NCBI RefSeq assembly: GCF_049896245.1
Contig: NZ_JAFCTX010000023.1
Location: 1 to 64,000, forward strand
Origin: Cypionkella sp049896245
GTDB lineage: Bacteria; Pseudomonadota; Alphaproteobacteria; Rhodobacterales; Rhodobacteraceae
Reading direction: 5' to 3'
Length of the DNA stretch: 64,000 nt
Shown: positions 8,046-15,825 of the stretch, in pieces
Numbering within the stretch: the first letter of the stretch is position 1
Layout: the number at the start of each line of letters is the position of its first letter
Translations under genes and position numbers: made by a program
Notes under the pieces: model-generated
Databases searched by the model: none
What the model was told of the DNA's origin: nothing
What the model saw: only the letters and a program-made list of their open reading frames with translations

Positions 8046-9049
8046 GCGCACCTGTAGGCATTGCGCTGGTCGGTATGGGCTGGTGGGGCAAGAAGATGCT
8101 CAACGTGCTGGGGGCAGCGCCGGGTGATATCCGCGTGGTGCGGGCGGTGGAACCCGATGTGGCGGGCGTGCAGGCGCTGTGTGATGCCAAGGGCATTCCG
8201 GTTTCGGCAGATTACGCCGATGCGCTGAATGATCCCAGCGTTGAGGCTGTGGTGCTGGCGACGCCACATTCCCTGCACGAAGCGCAGATCGCGGTGGCGG
8301 TGGCGGCGGGCAAGCAGGTGTTTTGCGAAAAACCGCTGGCGCTGACCAAGGCGGGGGCGGAAAAGGCTGTCGCCTTGTGCCAAGGGGCCGGGCTGGTGTT
8401 GGGCATGGGGCACAAGCGGCGGTGGGAACCGCCGATTGCCGCGATGCTGGCAGCGGCGGACAGTGGCGCTTTGGGGCGTTTGCACCAGATCGAGGCCAAT
8501 TTCAGCCATGACAAGTTCCTGAGCCTTGATCGAGACAACTGGCGATTGAAGGCCGATCAGGCCCCGGCGGGCGGTATGACGGCGACGGGGATTCACCTGC
8601 TCGATCTGTCGGTGCGGCTGATGGGGGCTGCGGAAAGCGTGTTGTGCATCTGCGAGCGGCTGTCGTCTGACCTGCCCAACGGTGACACGGTGGCGGCGTT
8701 TGTGAAGTTCAAGGGCGGTGGTACGTCTTACGTCTCGGCCTCTCTCGCCAACCCGTTCATGTCGCGGTTTACGGTTTATGGATCAAAGGGTTGGATCGAC
8801 ATTCGCGATAAGGCGCATGTCGAAAGCCCGGATGGCTGGATCGTAACCTCTGCGATGGAGGGCGGGCCGATCACCACGGTGGAAGTTGCCCCCGCCGAGC
8901 CCGTGAAGGACAACCTTGTGTCCTTCGCCCGTGCGGTTCGGGGCTCGGAAACCTATCCGATCACCGCCGCGCATCTGGTTGATAACATTGCCTTGTTAGA
9001 GGCGATCTTTGCATCCGCCCTGTCGGGCAAGATCGAAACCGTGGCTTAA
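8042..9049 (+). CDS. Gfo/Idh/MocA family oxidoreductase
   Basis: This 335-residue NAD(P)-dependent dehydrogenase has the N-terminal Rossmann motif 'ALVGMGWWGKKML', the family signature 'CEKPLALTKAGAEKAV' around residue 95-110, and the C-terminal Gfo/Idh/MocA sheet domain. The start overlaps the YciI stop by ATGA. It looks intact in length and motifs. The substrate cannot be told from sequence; it lies in an aromatic or sugar catabolic context with a truncated dehydrogenase directly downstream. Confidence 0.88.
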   Translation: MSAPVGIALVGMGWWGKKMLNVLGAAPGDIRVVRAVEPDVAGVQALCDAKGIPVSADYADALNDPSVEAVVLATPHSLHEAQIAVAVAAGKQVFCEKPLALTKAGAEKAVALCQGAGLVLGMGHKRRWEPPIAAMLAAADSGALGRLHQIEANFSHDKFLSLDRDNWRLKADQAPAGGMTATGIHLLDLSVRLMGAAESVLCICERLSSDLPNGDTVAAFVKFKGGGTSYVSASLANPFMSRFTVYGSKGWIDIRDKAHVESPDGWIVTSAMEGGPITTVEVAPAEPVKDNLVSFARAVRGSETYPITAAHLVDNIALLEAIFASALSGKIETVA

Positions 9050-9059
9050 GGATCGCGTT

Positions 9060-9323
9060 ATGAAAGCCCTGATTTTTGACGCACCGAAAAAGCCGCTGCT
9101 GACACAAGTGCAGATGCCGACCATCGCCGAGAATGAGGTGATGATCCGCACATCCTGCGTTGGGATTTGCCATTCCGATTACGAATTGTTGGCGGGGCAA
9201 TATATTATCCCGATCAGCTATCCCGTCACCCCCGGCCATGAATGGGTGGGTGAAGTGGTTGAGGTTGGCCGCAATGTCAAAGGCTTGGCGCGGGGCGACC
9301 GCGTGGTGGGCGAATGTGTGTAG
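9060..9323 (+). pseudogene. Zn-dependent alcohol dehydrogenase, 3'-truncated
   Basis: Only the first 87 residues of a medium-chain dehydrogenase are present ('MKALIFDAPKKPLLTQVQ', zinc-site Cys in 'CVGICHSDY', 'TPGHEWVGEVVEVGRNVKG', 'GDRVVGECV'). A full-length enzyme has about 340. After 'GECV' the frame hits TAG at 9321-9323, and the sequence turns into AT-rich DNA with no similarity to the family. The ATG at 9060 lies 10 bases after the upstream gene, so this was part of the same operon. It is cut off by the rearrangement that also removed the start of maleylacetate reductase. Confidence 0.85.
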
Positions 9324-9335
9324 GAGGGTAGCACG

Positions 9336-9580
9336 TTCTGGACAAATGAAGAAAAGGTAAATGAGGTGCCAAGTCTCTGAAAGTGTTTAGGAAAACGGTG
9401 GGTTAAGCTGGCTATGCCTTTGAAGGGCTGTGAAAGATCGTGCCCTAAAATGCGTGCAAACCGTGCATCTTCCTAGCATTCAGCTAGCACTTTTCTACGG
9501 AAAGCTAACACATTGGCAGCAAAGGCTTTCATCCGATGTGAGACCAAAAGATCACTGCAAATTTAGTGATTTGTCCAGAA
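9336..9580. repeat. 12-bp inverted repeats bounding a 245-bp segment
   Basis: TTCTGGACAAAT at 9336-9347 and its exact complement ATTTGTCCAGAA at 9569-9580. The spacing of 245 bases and the position inside the scar suggest ends of a small non-autonomous element or of a deleted insertion sequence. Confidence 0.6.
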
Positions 9581-9594
9581 GGTAACTTAGTGAA

Positions 9595-9636
9595 AATTAG
9601 CTAAGTTCAGAACCTAGGACATACCTTAGCTAATTT
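9595..9636. repeat. 12-bp inverted repeat hairpin nested with a 7-bp one
   Basis: AAATTAGCTAAG (9595-9606) and CTTAGCTAATTT (9625-9636) are perfect complements with an 18-base loop. AACTTAG/CTAAGTT (9584-9590/9601-9607) overlaps it, so alternative stems are possible. Confidence 0.7.
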
Positions 9637-9850
9637 GTTCGGCCATATTTGTAATCAATGGGTTAGGCGCGTTTTTCGGGGTGGTTCAGGCCCGCACAAC
9701 TCCGCACTAACTTTGACCATGAGATTTGAGCCAAAAGCGTTAGAAACGGGAAGATATTCCGATTTAACCAAAATCCAACCAATCTTGTGCCAGTTCACCT
9801 ATTGCAGCTTCGTCCGCGTCGGACACGCCTAAGAATGGGCGGGCGGGTAG

Positions 9851-10372
9851 GCGCGGGACCGCAACCCGATCTCGTCGCTGATGGCGCTGGAAGGCATCCG
9901 CGCGCTGGCCTCGGCCTTGCCGAACCTGACCTCCGGCGCGCCGCAAGACCATGACTGGGGTGAAGCGCTTTATGGCGCGTGGCTGTGCGGCACCGTGCTG
10001 GGTCAAGTCGGCATGGCGCTGCATCACAAGCTGTGTCACGCCCTGGGCGGCGGCTTTAACCTGCCCCATGCCGAAACCCATGCGGTGATCCTGCCGCATG
10101 CCGTGGCCTATACCGAAAGCGCCGTGCCCAATCTGCTGCGCCCGGTGGCGCAGATTTTCGGCACTGCCACAGCGCATCAGGGTCTGTCAGACTTCGCCCG
10201 CCAGATCAGCGCACCCACCAGCCTGGTTGCCTTGGGCCTGACCGCCGCCGACCTGCCCCGCGCGCTCGATCTGGCTACCGCCAATCCGTATTGGAACCCC
10301 CGCCCGATCACGCGCGACGCGCTGGCCCCGCTGCTTGCCCGCGCGCTGGCAGGCGATGCGGCGCAATCTTAA
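9851..10372 (+). pseudogene. Maleylacetate reductase, C-terminal fragment
   Basis: The frame from 9851 encodes 'RDRNPISSLMALEGIRALA' and then the metal-binding helices of iron-containing alcohol dehydrogenases ('ALHHKLCHALGGGFNLPHAETHAVILPHAVAYT'), ending with a normal C-terminus. About 170 of the usual ~350 residues remain. The nucleotide-binding half is missing, and an in-frame TAG stands directly before the fragment. An ATG at 9881 could still be read. In the hydroxyquinol pathway this enzyme reduces maleylacetate, the product after the dioxygenase encoded just downstream. Confidence 0.85.
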
Positions 10373-10385
10373 GGAGCCCGCAGCA

Positions 10386-11234
10386 ATGTCCCCAACCCAC
10401 GGCACATTCAGCGAAACCAATTCCGCCGAGGTGGTCAGCGCCCGCCACGCCGCCTGCACCAACCCCCGGCTGGCCGAAGTCATGTCGGCCCTGATCCGCC
10501 ACCTGCATGATTTCGCCAAAGAGGTGCATCTAAGCCAAGACGAATGGGGGCTGGCGGTCGATTTTCTCACCAGAACCGGACAGATCTGCTCGGGTCAGCG
10601 GCAAGAGTTTATCCTTTTGTCAGATGTTTTGGGGGTTTCCATGCTGGTCGATGCGATCAACAACCGGAGGCCCGAGGGTGCCACCGAAAACACCGTTTTT
10701 GGCCCGTTTCATGTCGCCGATGCGCCAGAACGGCAGATGGGCGACAACATTTGTCTGGATGGCAAAGGCGAATCCTGCCTGTTCGAAGGCCGCGTGCTGG
10801 ACCTTGAAGGTCAACCAATCCAAGGCGCAACAGTGGATGTCTGGTCCGACAACGCCGATGGCTTTTATGACGTGCAACAGCTCGGCATCCAACCCCCCGG
10901 CAACAATCGCGGCGTGTTTGTGACCGGGGCCGATGGCCGCTATGCCTTCATCGGCATCAAGCCCGTCAGCTATCCGATCCCCGATGATGGCCCGGTCGGC
11001 CAGATGCTGGCCCAGCTTGGCCGCCACCCCTACCGCCCAGCGCATATGCACTACCTCGTCACCGCCCCCGGTTTTCAGCGTTTGGTCACCCATACTTTTG
11101 TCGGCGGCGACAGCTATCTGACCTCGGACGCAGTGTTCGGCGTCAAAGCCTCGCTGGTCGCCCCCTACACACGGCTGCACGATCAGCCCACCCAGTGGCA
11201 CGCGCCCTTCGATTTCGTGCTGGCACCGCTGTAA
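10386..11234 (+). CDS. Hydroxyquinol 1,2-dioxygenase (intradiol ring cleavage)
   Basis: This 282-residue intradiol dioxygenase has an N-terminal helical linker domain ('LSQDEWGLAVDFLTRTGQIC') and 'NTVFGPFHVADAP', typical of hydroxyquinol and chlorocatechol dioxygenases. The non-haem iron ligands are visible: Tyr in 'DGFYDVQ', and Tyr, His, His in 'HPYRPAHMH'. It would cleave hydroxyquinol to maleylacetate. This fits the maleylacetate reductase fragment immediately upstream, although that partner is broken here. The start is ATG 10386 with AAGGAG 9 nt upstream. Catechol 1,2-dioxygenase is a less likely alternative. Confidence 0.87.
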   Translation: MSPTHGTFSETNSAEVVSARHAACTNPRLAEVMSALIRHLHDFAKEVHLSQDEWGLAVDFLTRTGQICSGQRQEFILLSDVLGVSMLVDAINNRRPEGATENTVFGPFHVADAPERQMGDNICLDGKGESCLFEGRVLDLEGQPIQGATVDVWSDNADGFYDVQQLGIQPPGNNRGVFVTGADGRYAFIGIKPVSYPIPDDGPVGQMLAQLGRHPYRPAHMHYLVTAPGFQRLVTHTFVGGDSYLTSDAVFGVKASLVAPYTRLHDQPTQWHAPFDFVLAPL

Positions 11235-11270
11235 GTCCGCATCGCTTCACGCTAAAGGCCCGATAAATCC

Positions 11271-12125
11271 ATGACAAACCCCTGTATCATCTGCGTGGCC
11301 ATCACCGGATCGCTGCCGACCAAGGCCAACAACCCGGCGGTGCCTACCACCATCGCCGAGCAGATCGAAAGCACGCACGCGGCGTTTGAGGCCGGGGCCA
11401 GCATCGCGCATTGCCATGTGCGCGATGACGACGGCAAGCCAACCTCAGACCCAGAACGATTCGCCCGGCTGAAACAGGGCATCGAGACGCACTGCCCCGG
11501 CATGATCGTGCAACTTTCCACCGGAGGACGCTCGGGTGCGGGGCAAGCGCGGGGGGGCATGTTGCCGCTGCGCCCCGACATGGCCTCGCTTTCGGTCGGC
11601 TCGAACAACTTTCCGACCCGCGTTTACGAAAACCCACCCGATCTGGTGGATTGGCTGGCGTCTAAAATGCAGCATTACGGCGTCAAACCCGAGATTGAGG
11701 CGTTTGATCTCAGCCACATCGTGCAAGCCGCAGCAATGCAGCGCGATGGTCGGCTAACCGGGCCGCTTTATGTGCAATTCGTTATGGGTGTGAAAAATGC
11801 GGTGCCCGCGGATGAGGAGGTTTTTGAATTTTACATCAAGACCTTGCACCGATTGGCCCCTGATGCTCTGTGGTGCGCGGCGGGGATCGGCGGCGCGCAG
11901 CTTTTGATCAACGAATGGGCCATCCGCAAGGGCGGCCACACCCGCACCGGGCTAGAGGACAACGTGCGGCTGGACCGTGATCGGCTTGCGCCCTCGAACG
12001 CAGCTCTTGTCCGCCGCGCCGCCGCCCTGTGCGCGCAATACGAGCGCCCAGTCGCAACTTCGGCGCAAGCGCGCAAAATGCTCGGGCTGCGTATTCCTGA
12101 AACACGCCCTGCAAGCTTGGCATAG
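11271..12125 (+). CDS. 3-keto-5-aminohexanoate cleavage enzyme family (BKACE, DUF849)
   Basis: This 284-residue TIM-barrel protein has the zinc ligands His-x-His in 'AHCHVRDDDG', the central 'KPEIEAFDLSH', and 'GGHTRTGLEDN' near the C-terminus, all hallmarks of beta-keto acid cleavage enzymes. These use acetyl-CoA to cleave a 3-keto acid into acetoacetate and an acyl-CoA. It follows the dioxygenase by 36 bases and probably shares its transcript. The exact keto acid is unknown; a ring-cleavage product is plausible from context. Confidence 0.88.
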   Translation: MTNPCIICVAITGSLPTKANNPAVPTTIAEQIESTHAAFEAGASIAHCHVRDDDGKPTSDPERFARLKQGIETHCPGMIVQLSTGGRSGAGQARGGMLPLRPDMASLSVGSNNFPTRVYENPPDLVDWLASKMQHYGVKPEIEAFDLSHIVQAAAMQRDGRLTGPLYVQFVMGVKNAVPADEEVFEFYIKTLHRLAPDALWCAAGIGGAQLLINEWAIRKGGHTRTGLEDNVRLDRDRLAPSNAALVRRAAALCAQYERPVATSAQARKMLGLRIPETRPASLA

Positions 12126-12206
12126 GCTGGCCTTCGCCAAACACCGGTACAGATATGCCACCACCCTACCCCGCCCCCACGTCTTAAACTGCATAAACCG
12201 CATTTA

Positions 12207-12245
12207 ACCTTGCAAAACCTCCACGCTATGGAGTATTTGCAAGGT
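12207..12245. promoter_or_regulatory. 17-bp-arm dyad abutting the DUF4143 gene start
   Basis: The arms 12207-12223 and 12229-12245 are complementary at 15 of 17 positions around a 5-base centre (CGCTA). The right arm ends at the base before ATG 12246. As DNA it could be an operator; as RNA it would bury the ribosome-binding region. Confidence 0.65.
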
Positions 12246-13412
12246 ATGTACCCCCGCAGCATCAATCACACCGTTATCACCGCCCTTGCTGAACAAGCAG
12301 CGGTCGTACTTTTGGGCCCACGGCAAGTTGGAAAAACCACCCTCGCGCTAGAGATCGCGGCGCAAACTGCCTCGGTCTATCTCGACCTTGAACGCGAAGC
12401 GGATCGACAGATTTTGACCGAGCCCGATCTTTACCTCGACGAACAAGCCGCAAAGCTGGTGATTTTGGACGAGGTACAGCAGATGCCCGGCCTGTTCAGC
12501 AGTCTGCGCGGCCAGATCGACATGCGACGCCGCAAAGGTCTGCGCAGCGGTCAGTTTCTGCTGCTGGGCTCGGCCTCAAACCTGCTGTTGCACCAATCGG
12601 CTGAATCTCTGGCCGGACGTGTGCGCTATGTTGAAATGCCACCGCTGCAACTGGATGAGGTGGGTCGCGATCGGTTGAACGAACTTTGGCTGCGCGGCGG
12701 CTTTCCCGATAGCTTTCAGGCCGCCAGCGACCGCGCAAGCCTGACTTGGCGTGAAGATTTCCTGCGCACCTATCTGGAACGCGACATCCCTGCCCTTGGC
12801 CCCCGTATTCCGGCCACCACTTTGCGCCGGTTCTGGACCATGCTTGGCCATGCCCAAGGCGGATTGCTGAACGCCGCCGCCTTGGCCGAAGGTCTGGGGG
12901 TTTCGGGCCAGACCATCGGGCGCTACCTTGATCTGCTGGTTGATCTGATGCTGGTGCGCCGCTTGGCACCTTGGCACGAAAATGTCGGCAAGCGCCTTGT
13001 CAAATCGCCCAAAGTCTATGTCCGCGACAGTGGGCTTTTGCATGCCCTGCTTGGCCTTGAGTCGCTGGAAAGCCTGCTGGGCCACCCGGTTGTCGGTGGC
13101 AGTTGGGAAGGCTTCTGCCTTGAAGCGCTTATTGCCGCAGCCCCCATCGGGACCGAGCCATTCTTTTACCGAACCTCCGCCGGAGCCGAACTAGACCTTG
13201 TTCTGCGCCTGCCCAAAAGCGAAGTCTGGGCGTTCGAGATCAAGCGCGCCACTGCCCCCAAACTATCGCGCGGCTTCCACCTTGCGACTGCCGACATCAA
13301 AGCAGACCGCCGGATTCTGGTCTATGCAGGCGCGCGCGAGGTTCCGCTTGGCGATGGCTTGCGCGCGATGCCGCTCAATGCCGCACTGGCCCTGATACGG
13401 CAGCAAGCCTAA
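12246..13412 (+). CDS. ATP-binding protein, AAA_14 / DUF4143 family
   Basis: This 388-residue protein has a Walker A at residues 24-31 (GPRQVGKT), Walker B 'LVILDEVQQ' around 72-80, sensor 'LLLGSAS', a winged-helix-like middle ('LAEGLGVSGQTIGRYLDLLVDL'), and a C-terminal DUF4143 part with nuclease-like residues ('GAELDLVL...AFEIK'). These ATPases are common solitary accessory genes, often near mobile or defence loci; the role is unproven. ATG 12246 is chosen because the other in-frame starts (TTG 12210, ATG 12228) lie inside the dyad and lack a ribosome site. The neighbouring repABC module fits a plasmid cargo gene. Confidence 0.82.
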   Translation: MYPRSINHTVITALAEQAAVVLLGPRQVGKTTLALEIAAQTASVYLDLEREADRQILTEPDLYLDEQAAKLVILDEVQQMPGLFSSLRGQIDMRRRKGLRSGQFLLLGSASNLLLHQSAESLAGRVRYVEMPPLQLDEVGRDRLNELWLRGGFPDSFQAASDRASLTWREDFLRTYLERDIPALGPRIPATTLRRFWTMLGHAQGGLLNAAALAEGLGVSGQTIGRYLDLLVDLMLVRRLAPWHENVGKRLVKSPKVYVRDSGLLHALLGLESLESLLGHPVVGGSWEGFCLEALIAAAPIGTEPFFYRTSAGAELDLVLRLPKSEVWAFEIKRATAPKLSRGFHLATADIKADRRILVYAGAREVPLGDGLRAMPLNAALALIRQQA

Positions 13413-13474
13413 ACCTTTGTTGATAAATGCGCGCCCTGCCCCTGCGTTTACAACTTCACCCCGGCCCCGACAAA

Positions 13475-13490
13475 GTTGACAGCCGACAAC
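13475..13490. promoter_or_regulatory. parS-like centromere site 1
   Basis: GTTGACAGCCGACAAC fits the repABC parS pattern GTT-N4-GC-N4-AAC. It lies 28 bases downstream of the repC stop. Confidence 0.65.
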
Positions 13491-13500
13491 TTCGCACCCG

Positions 13501-13516
13501 GTTGACAGCTGTCAAC
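13501..13516. promoter_or_regulatory. parS centromere site 2, perfect palindrome
   Basis: GTTGACAGCTGTCAAC is a perfect 16-bp palindrome of the repABC parS type, directly after the repC stop codon (repC ends at 13518 on the minus strand). It is centred 26 bases from site 1, so two RepB dimers could bind side by side. Confidence 0.8.
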
Positions 13517-13517
13517 C

Positions 13518-14732
13518 TCACGCCGCCCGCGCCCCATCACTGTTCAGCAAAGCCATAATCATTGGCCCGGCCGAGAATCCGCCCACCGCAGCCTTGCCCG
13601 ACAGCGCCCGCAGGTAACCCCCCGGATTGGAAATGCTGCCAATCCGCTGCATCATCGCCACCACCGCAATCGCCGCCGTCTCTGGCCCCATGAAACGTTG
13701 CGCCTCTTGCCAAGCCGAAGCGCTGATCCCCATCATGCCCCGCACTTCCGACGCCACCACCACCAGATCGCGCCATTGCGTCAGGTTAGACCGTGCATAG
13801 GGCAAGATATCCGGGCAAGCTTTCAGCACCAACACCAGCGGAACACTTGGCACCTGTGCCTGATCTTGCGTGCTGTTACTCTGCTCTGCCTGATCAGGCA
13901 CAAGACCCTCCAGCCCCGCGCCCCTGCCTGTTTCTAGGCAAGGTTCAAATACATAAGAGTCTTGCTTTGAATTCGTATGGTGACGTCCAGAATGAGCGGC
14001 ATTGCCATGCTTTTTTTCTGTATTAGCTTCAATCATCAGGCGCAAAACCTGCAAGATATCCCCAGCTTCGCCCAGAAGCCCGGCCACGACATCCGCATCC
14101 ATCTTGCGCCGCAATGCTGCCCGCAGCGGTAACAATCGCGCCTCCAGCCCGGCCCAATCACCGGGCAAGCATGCCTCAACCCCGTAAGCCAGCAGCTTCG
14201 CCGCATCGCGCATCCGCAGCACCAGTGCCTCGCGCGCCCGGTGCAGCCGATCTGCGGCATCAACCACCTCAGCCGCCGCCGCCACTATATCACCCGCCCG
14301 CAGCAGCAAGGGCCGCAGATCAAGCCCAAACGCCTGCACCAGCGCGCCAGCGCGATCCCGCGCCGCATAGCGCTTGCCGTTCGGGCTATCTTGCCGCCAC
14401 ACCAACCCCGCGCCCACCAGCACCGCCAAGTGACGGCGCAGCGTGCTTTCGGCCATGCCGTGTGCGCGGTCTGAAAGCGAGGTGTTTGACGGGAACACCA
14501 CCAGATCGGCCCCATCCTCCAGCGCCTTGGCGGGCAGGAAGGTCAGCAGCGCATAGAGCACCGACAGATCGCGGTCAGTCACGCCAAACCGGATGCGCGC
14601 GATGCGCAAGTCATTGAATAAAGACCATTTATCAACGCGGGGCAGGGGGGCTTTATCCGTCAGGGCACGCGCCGCAAGCAGCCCGGCCGTCATCGCTTGC
14701 CGCCCAAACGGCGTCACTGAAATATGCTTCAT
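13518..14732 (-). CDS. repC: Plasmid replication initiator RepC
   Basis: This 404-residue initiator is of the repABC type. 'MKHISVTPFGRQAMTAGLLAAR' and 'DKWSLFNDLRIARIRFGVTDRDLSVLYALLTFLP' are the typical N-terminal region, followed by a winged-helix DNA-binding part ('SLSDRAHGMAESTLRRHLAVLVGAGLVWR'). The middle (residues ~255-290) is a variable low-similarity linker. The C-terminal domain ends 'NPGGYLRALSGKA'. In this family the origin of replication lies within repC. ATG 14732 is chosen because it gives the standard N-terminus. RepC level is normally limited by a small antisense RNA in the repB-repC gap, which is predicted here. Confidence 0.92.
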   Translation of the reverse strand: MKHISVTPFGRQAMTAGLLAARALTDKAPLPRVDKWSLFNDLRIARIRFGVTDRDLSVLYALLTFLPAKALEDGADLVVFPSNTSLSDRAHGMAESTLRRHLAVLVGAGLVWRQDSPNGKRYAARDRAGALVQAFGLDLRPLLLRAGDIVAAAAEVVDAADRLHRAREALVLRMRDAAKLLAYGVEACLPGDWAGLEARLLPLRAALRRKMDADVVAGLLGEAGDILQVLRLMIEANTEKKHGNAAHSGRHHTNSKQDSYVFEPCLETGRGAGLEGLVPDQAEQSNSTQDQAQVPSVPLVLVLKACPDILPYARSNLTQWRDLVVVASEVRGMMGISASAWQEAQRFMGPETAAIAVVAMMQRIGSISNPGGYLRALSGKAAVGGFSAGPMIMALLNSDGARAA

Positions 14733-14777
14733 TGGGGTATCACGCGGCAAAACTGCTCCGACCGCTGAAATCAGCGG

Positions 14778-14807
14778 TTGACAGCCGAGCATAAGAGAGC
14801 CTATTTC
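14778..14807 (+). promoter_or_regulatory. Predicted promoter of the antisense RNA
   Basis: TTGACA (14778-14783), an 18-base spacer, then TATTTC (14802-14807), pointing against repABC. It adjoins an 18-base palindrome (14761-14778) in the repC leader. Confidence 0.5.
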
Positions 14808-14813
14808 TTGAAG

Positions 14814-14863
14814 TGCAAAGACAAGAATGGGCCTCTCGGAATGTCATTTCCGGGGGGCTTTTT
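14814..14863 (+). ncRNA. Counter-transcribed RNA controlling repC
   Basis: The repB-repC gap holds, on the strand opposite to repABC, a 10-bp stem GCCTCTCGGA (14831-14840) / TCCGGGGGGC (14849-14858, two G-U pairs) followed by TTTTT. This is a Rho-independent terminator. With the promoter upstream it would give an RNA of about 50 nt. Position, size and orientation match the antisense RNA of known repABC replicons, which blocks repC expression and sets incompatibility. The 5' end is inferred. Confidence 0.65.
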
Positions 14864-14898
14864 GTTATGCCGAAGCGTGCCTCCTTTCTGGTTCAGGG

Positions 14899-15825
14899 TT
14901 ACGCATCATGCTTGCCGTTCTGCCAATCGCGCAGCAGGCCCGGAAGGTTGTCCAAAAGCCAGTCCTCAAACCCAGCGGTTTGCGCCAGACGCAGCTTCAA
15001 TGTCATTGTCGTGGCCCCCAGCGAGGCCTCGGCCAAGGCCGCGCCGCCTTGCGCCAGCACCACGCGCGGGGCCACGCGGGGCAGGGGGGGCGCACCGCGC
15101 GCAGGCTTGGCGGTCAGATGATGCCACACCGCCTGAAACCGCGCATCCGAACTCTCCCCCACCGCAGCAGCGACACCGTTGCCGCCCGCCTCAACCAGAT
15201 CGGCCAACGCAAGCCAACGATCCCGCCCAACAGACGGCGCCGCCCCAATCGCCTCGATCAGCGCAGCGGGCAACCGCCCCGCCACCGAAAGCATCCGCGA
15301 GGCGAGGGTCTTGTCCACCGACAAAGCATCGCAGATCACCTTGCGATCATAGCCCGCATCCTGCAACTGCCGCGCAAAATTGACCTTTTCGATGAACGAC
15401 AGATCACGCCGCGCCGTGTTTTCCTGCCCCTGCGCCAGCACCAAGGCCCGGTCATCCAGATCGCGTACCAGCGCCTTCACCTGCTGCCCCAAGGCCCGCA
15501 TCGCCAGCACCCGACGCCTGCCATAAACGATCTGATACCGCCCGTCCTGCGACGGGTGTGGTCGCACCAACACCGGCACCTGTTGGCCATATTCACCGAT
15601 GGATCGCGCCAAAGCGCTGTCGTCCACCGCATCGCTTTCCAGCCGGTCCTGCAAACCACCCGCCTCGATCAGATCGGTGTCGATCTCAATCACCGCCCGC
15701 GCTTTCAGATCAGCAATGGATCGCGAAACCGCCCCAATCGCCCCCTTCTGCGCCCGAGGTGGCCCCGCTGCCACTGAAGGGGCAGGGGTCGCAAGCAAAC
15801 CGATCAACACATCCTTGCGTGCCAT
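14899..15825 (-). CDS. repB: Plasmid partition protein RepB (ParB family)
   Basis: This 308-residue ParB-type centromere-binding protein has the ParB N-terminal nuclease-like domain about residues 60-150 ('SIGEYGQQVPVLVRPHP', 'YGRRRVLAMRALG', 'ENTARRDLSFIEKVNFARQL'). A helix-turn-helix follows ('DRKVICDALSVDKTLASRML'). It should bind the two parS-like sites beside repC and pair with RepA to segregate the replicon. Its ATG directly follows the repA stop with no gap. Confidence 0.92.
   Translation of the reverse strand: MARKDVLIGLLATPAPSVAAGPPRAQKGAIGAVSRSIADLKARAVIEIDTDLIEAGGLQDRLESDAVDDSALARSIGEYGQQVPVLVRPHPSQDGRYQIVYGRRRVLAMRALGQQVKALVRDLDDRALVLAQGQENTARRDLSFIEKVNFARQLQDAGYDRKVICDALSVDKTLASRMLSVAGRLPAALIEAIGAAPSVGRDRWLALADLVEAGGNGVAAAVGESSDARFQAVWHHLTAKPARGAPPLPRVAPRVVLAQGGAALAEASLGATTMTLKLRLAQTAGFEDWLLDNLPGLLRDWQNGKHDA

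Larger units (their letters stand above)
9324..9850. other. AT-rich insertion scar between two truncated genes
   Basis: These 527 bases have clearly lower GC than both flanks and no credible gene. The stretch starts right where the dehydrogenase frame breaks and ends right where maleylacetate reductase similarity begins (in-frame TAG at 9848-9850). It contains two sets of 12-bp inverted repeats, listed separately. It is probably the remnant of an insertion followed by deletion. No transposase fragment was recognised. Confidence 0.65.

Noticed and set aside
9635..9832. 65-codon frame inside the AT-rich scar
   Set aside because: No ribosome site, no family resemblance, in DNA that looks like an insertion remnant.
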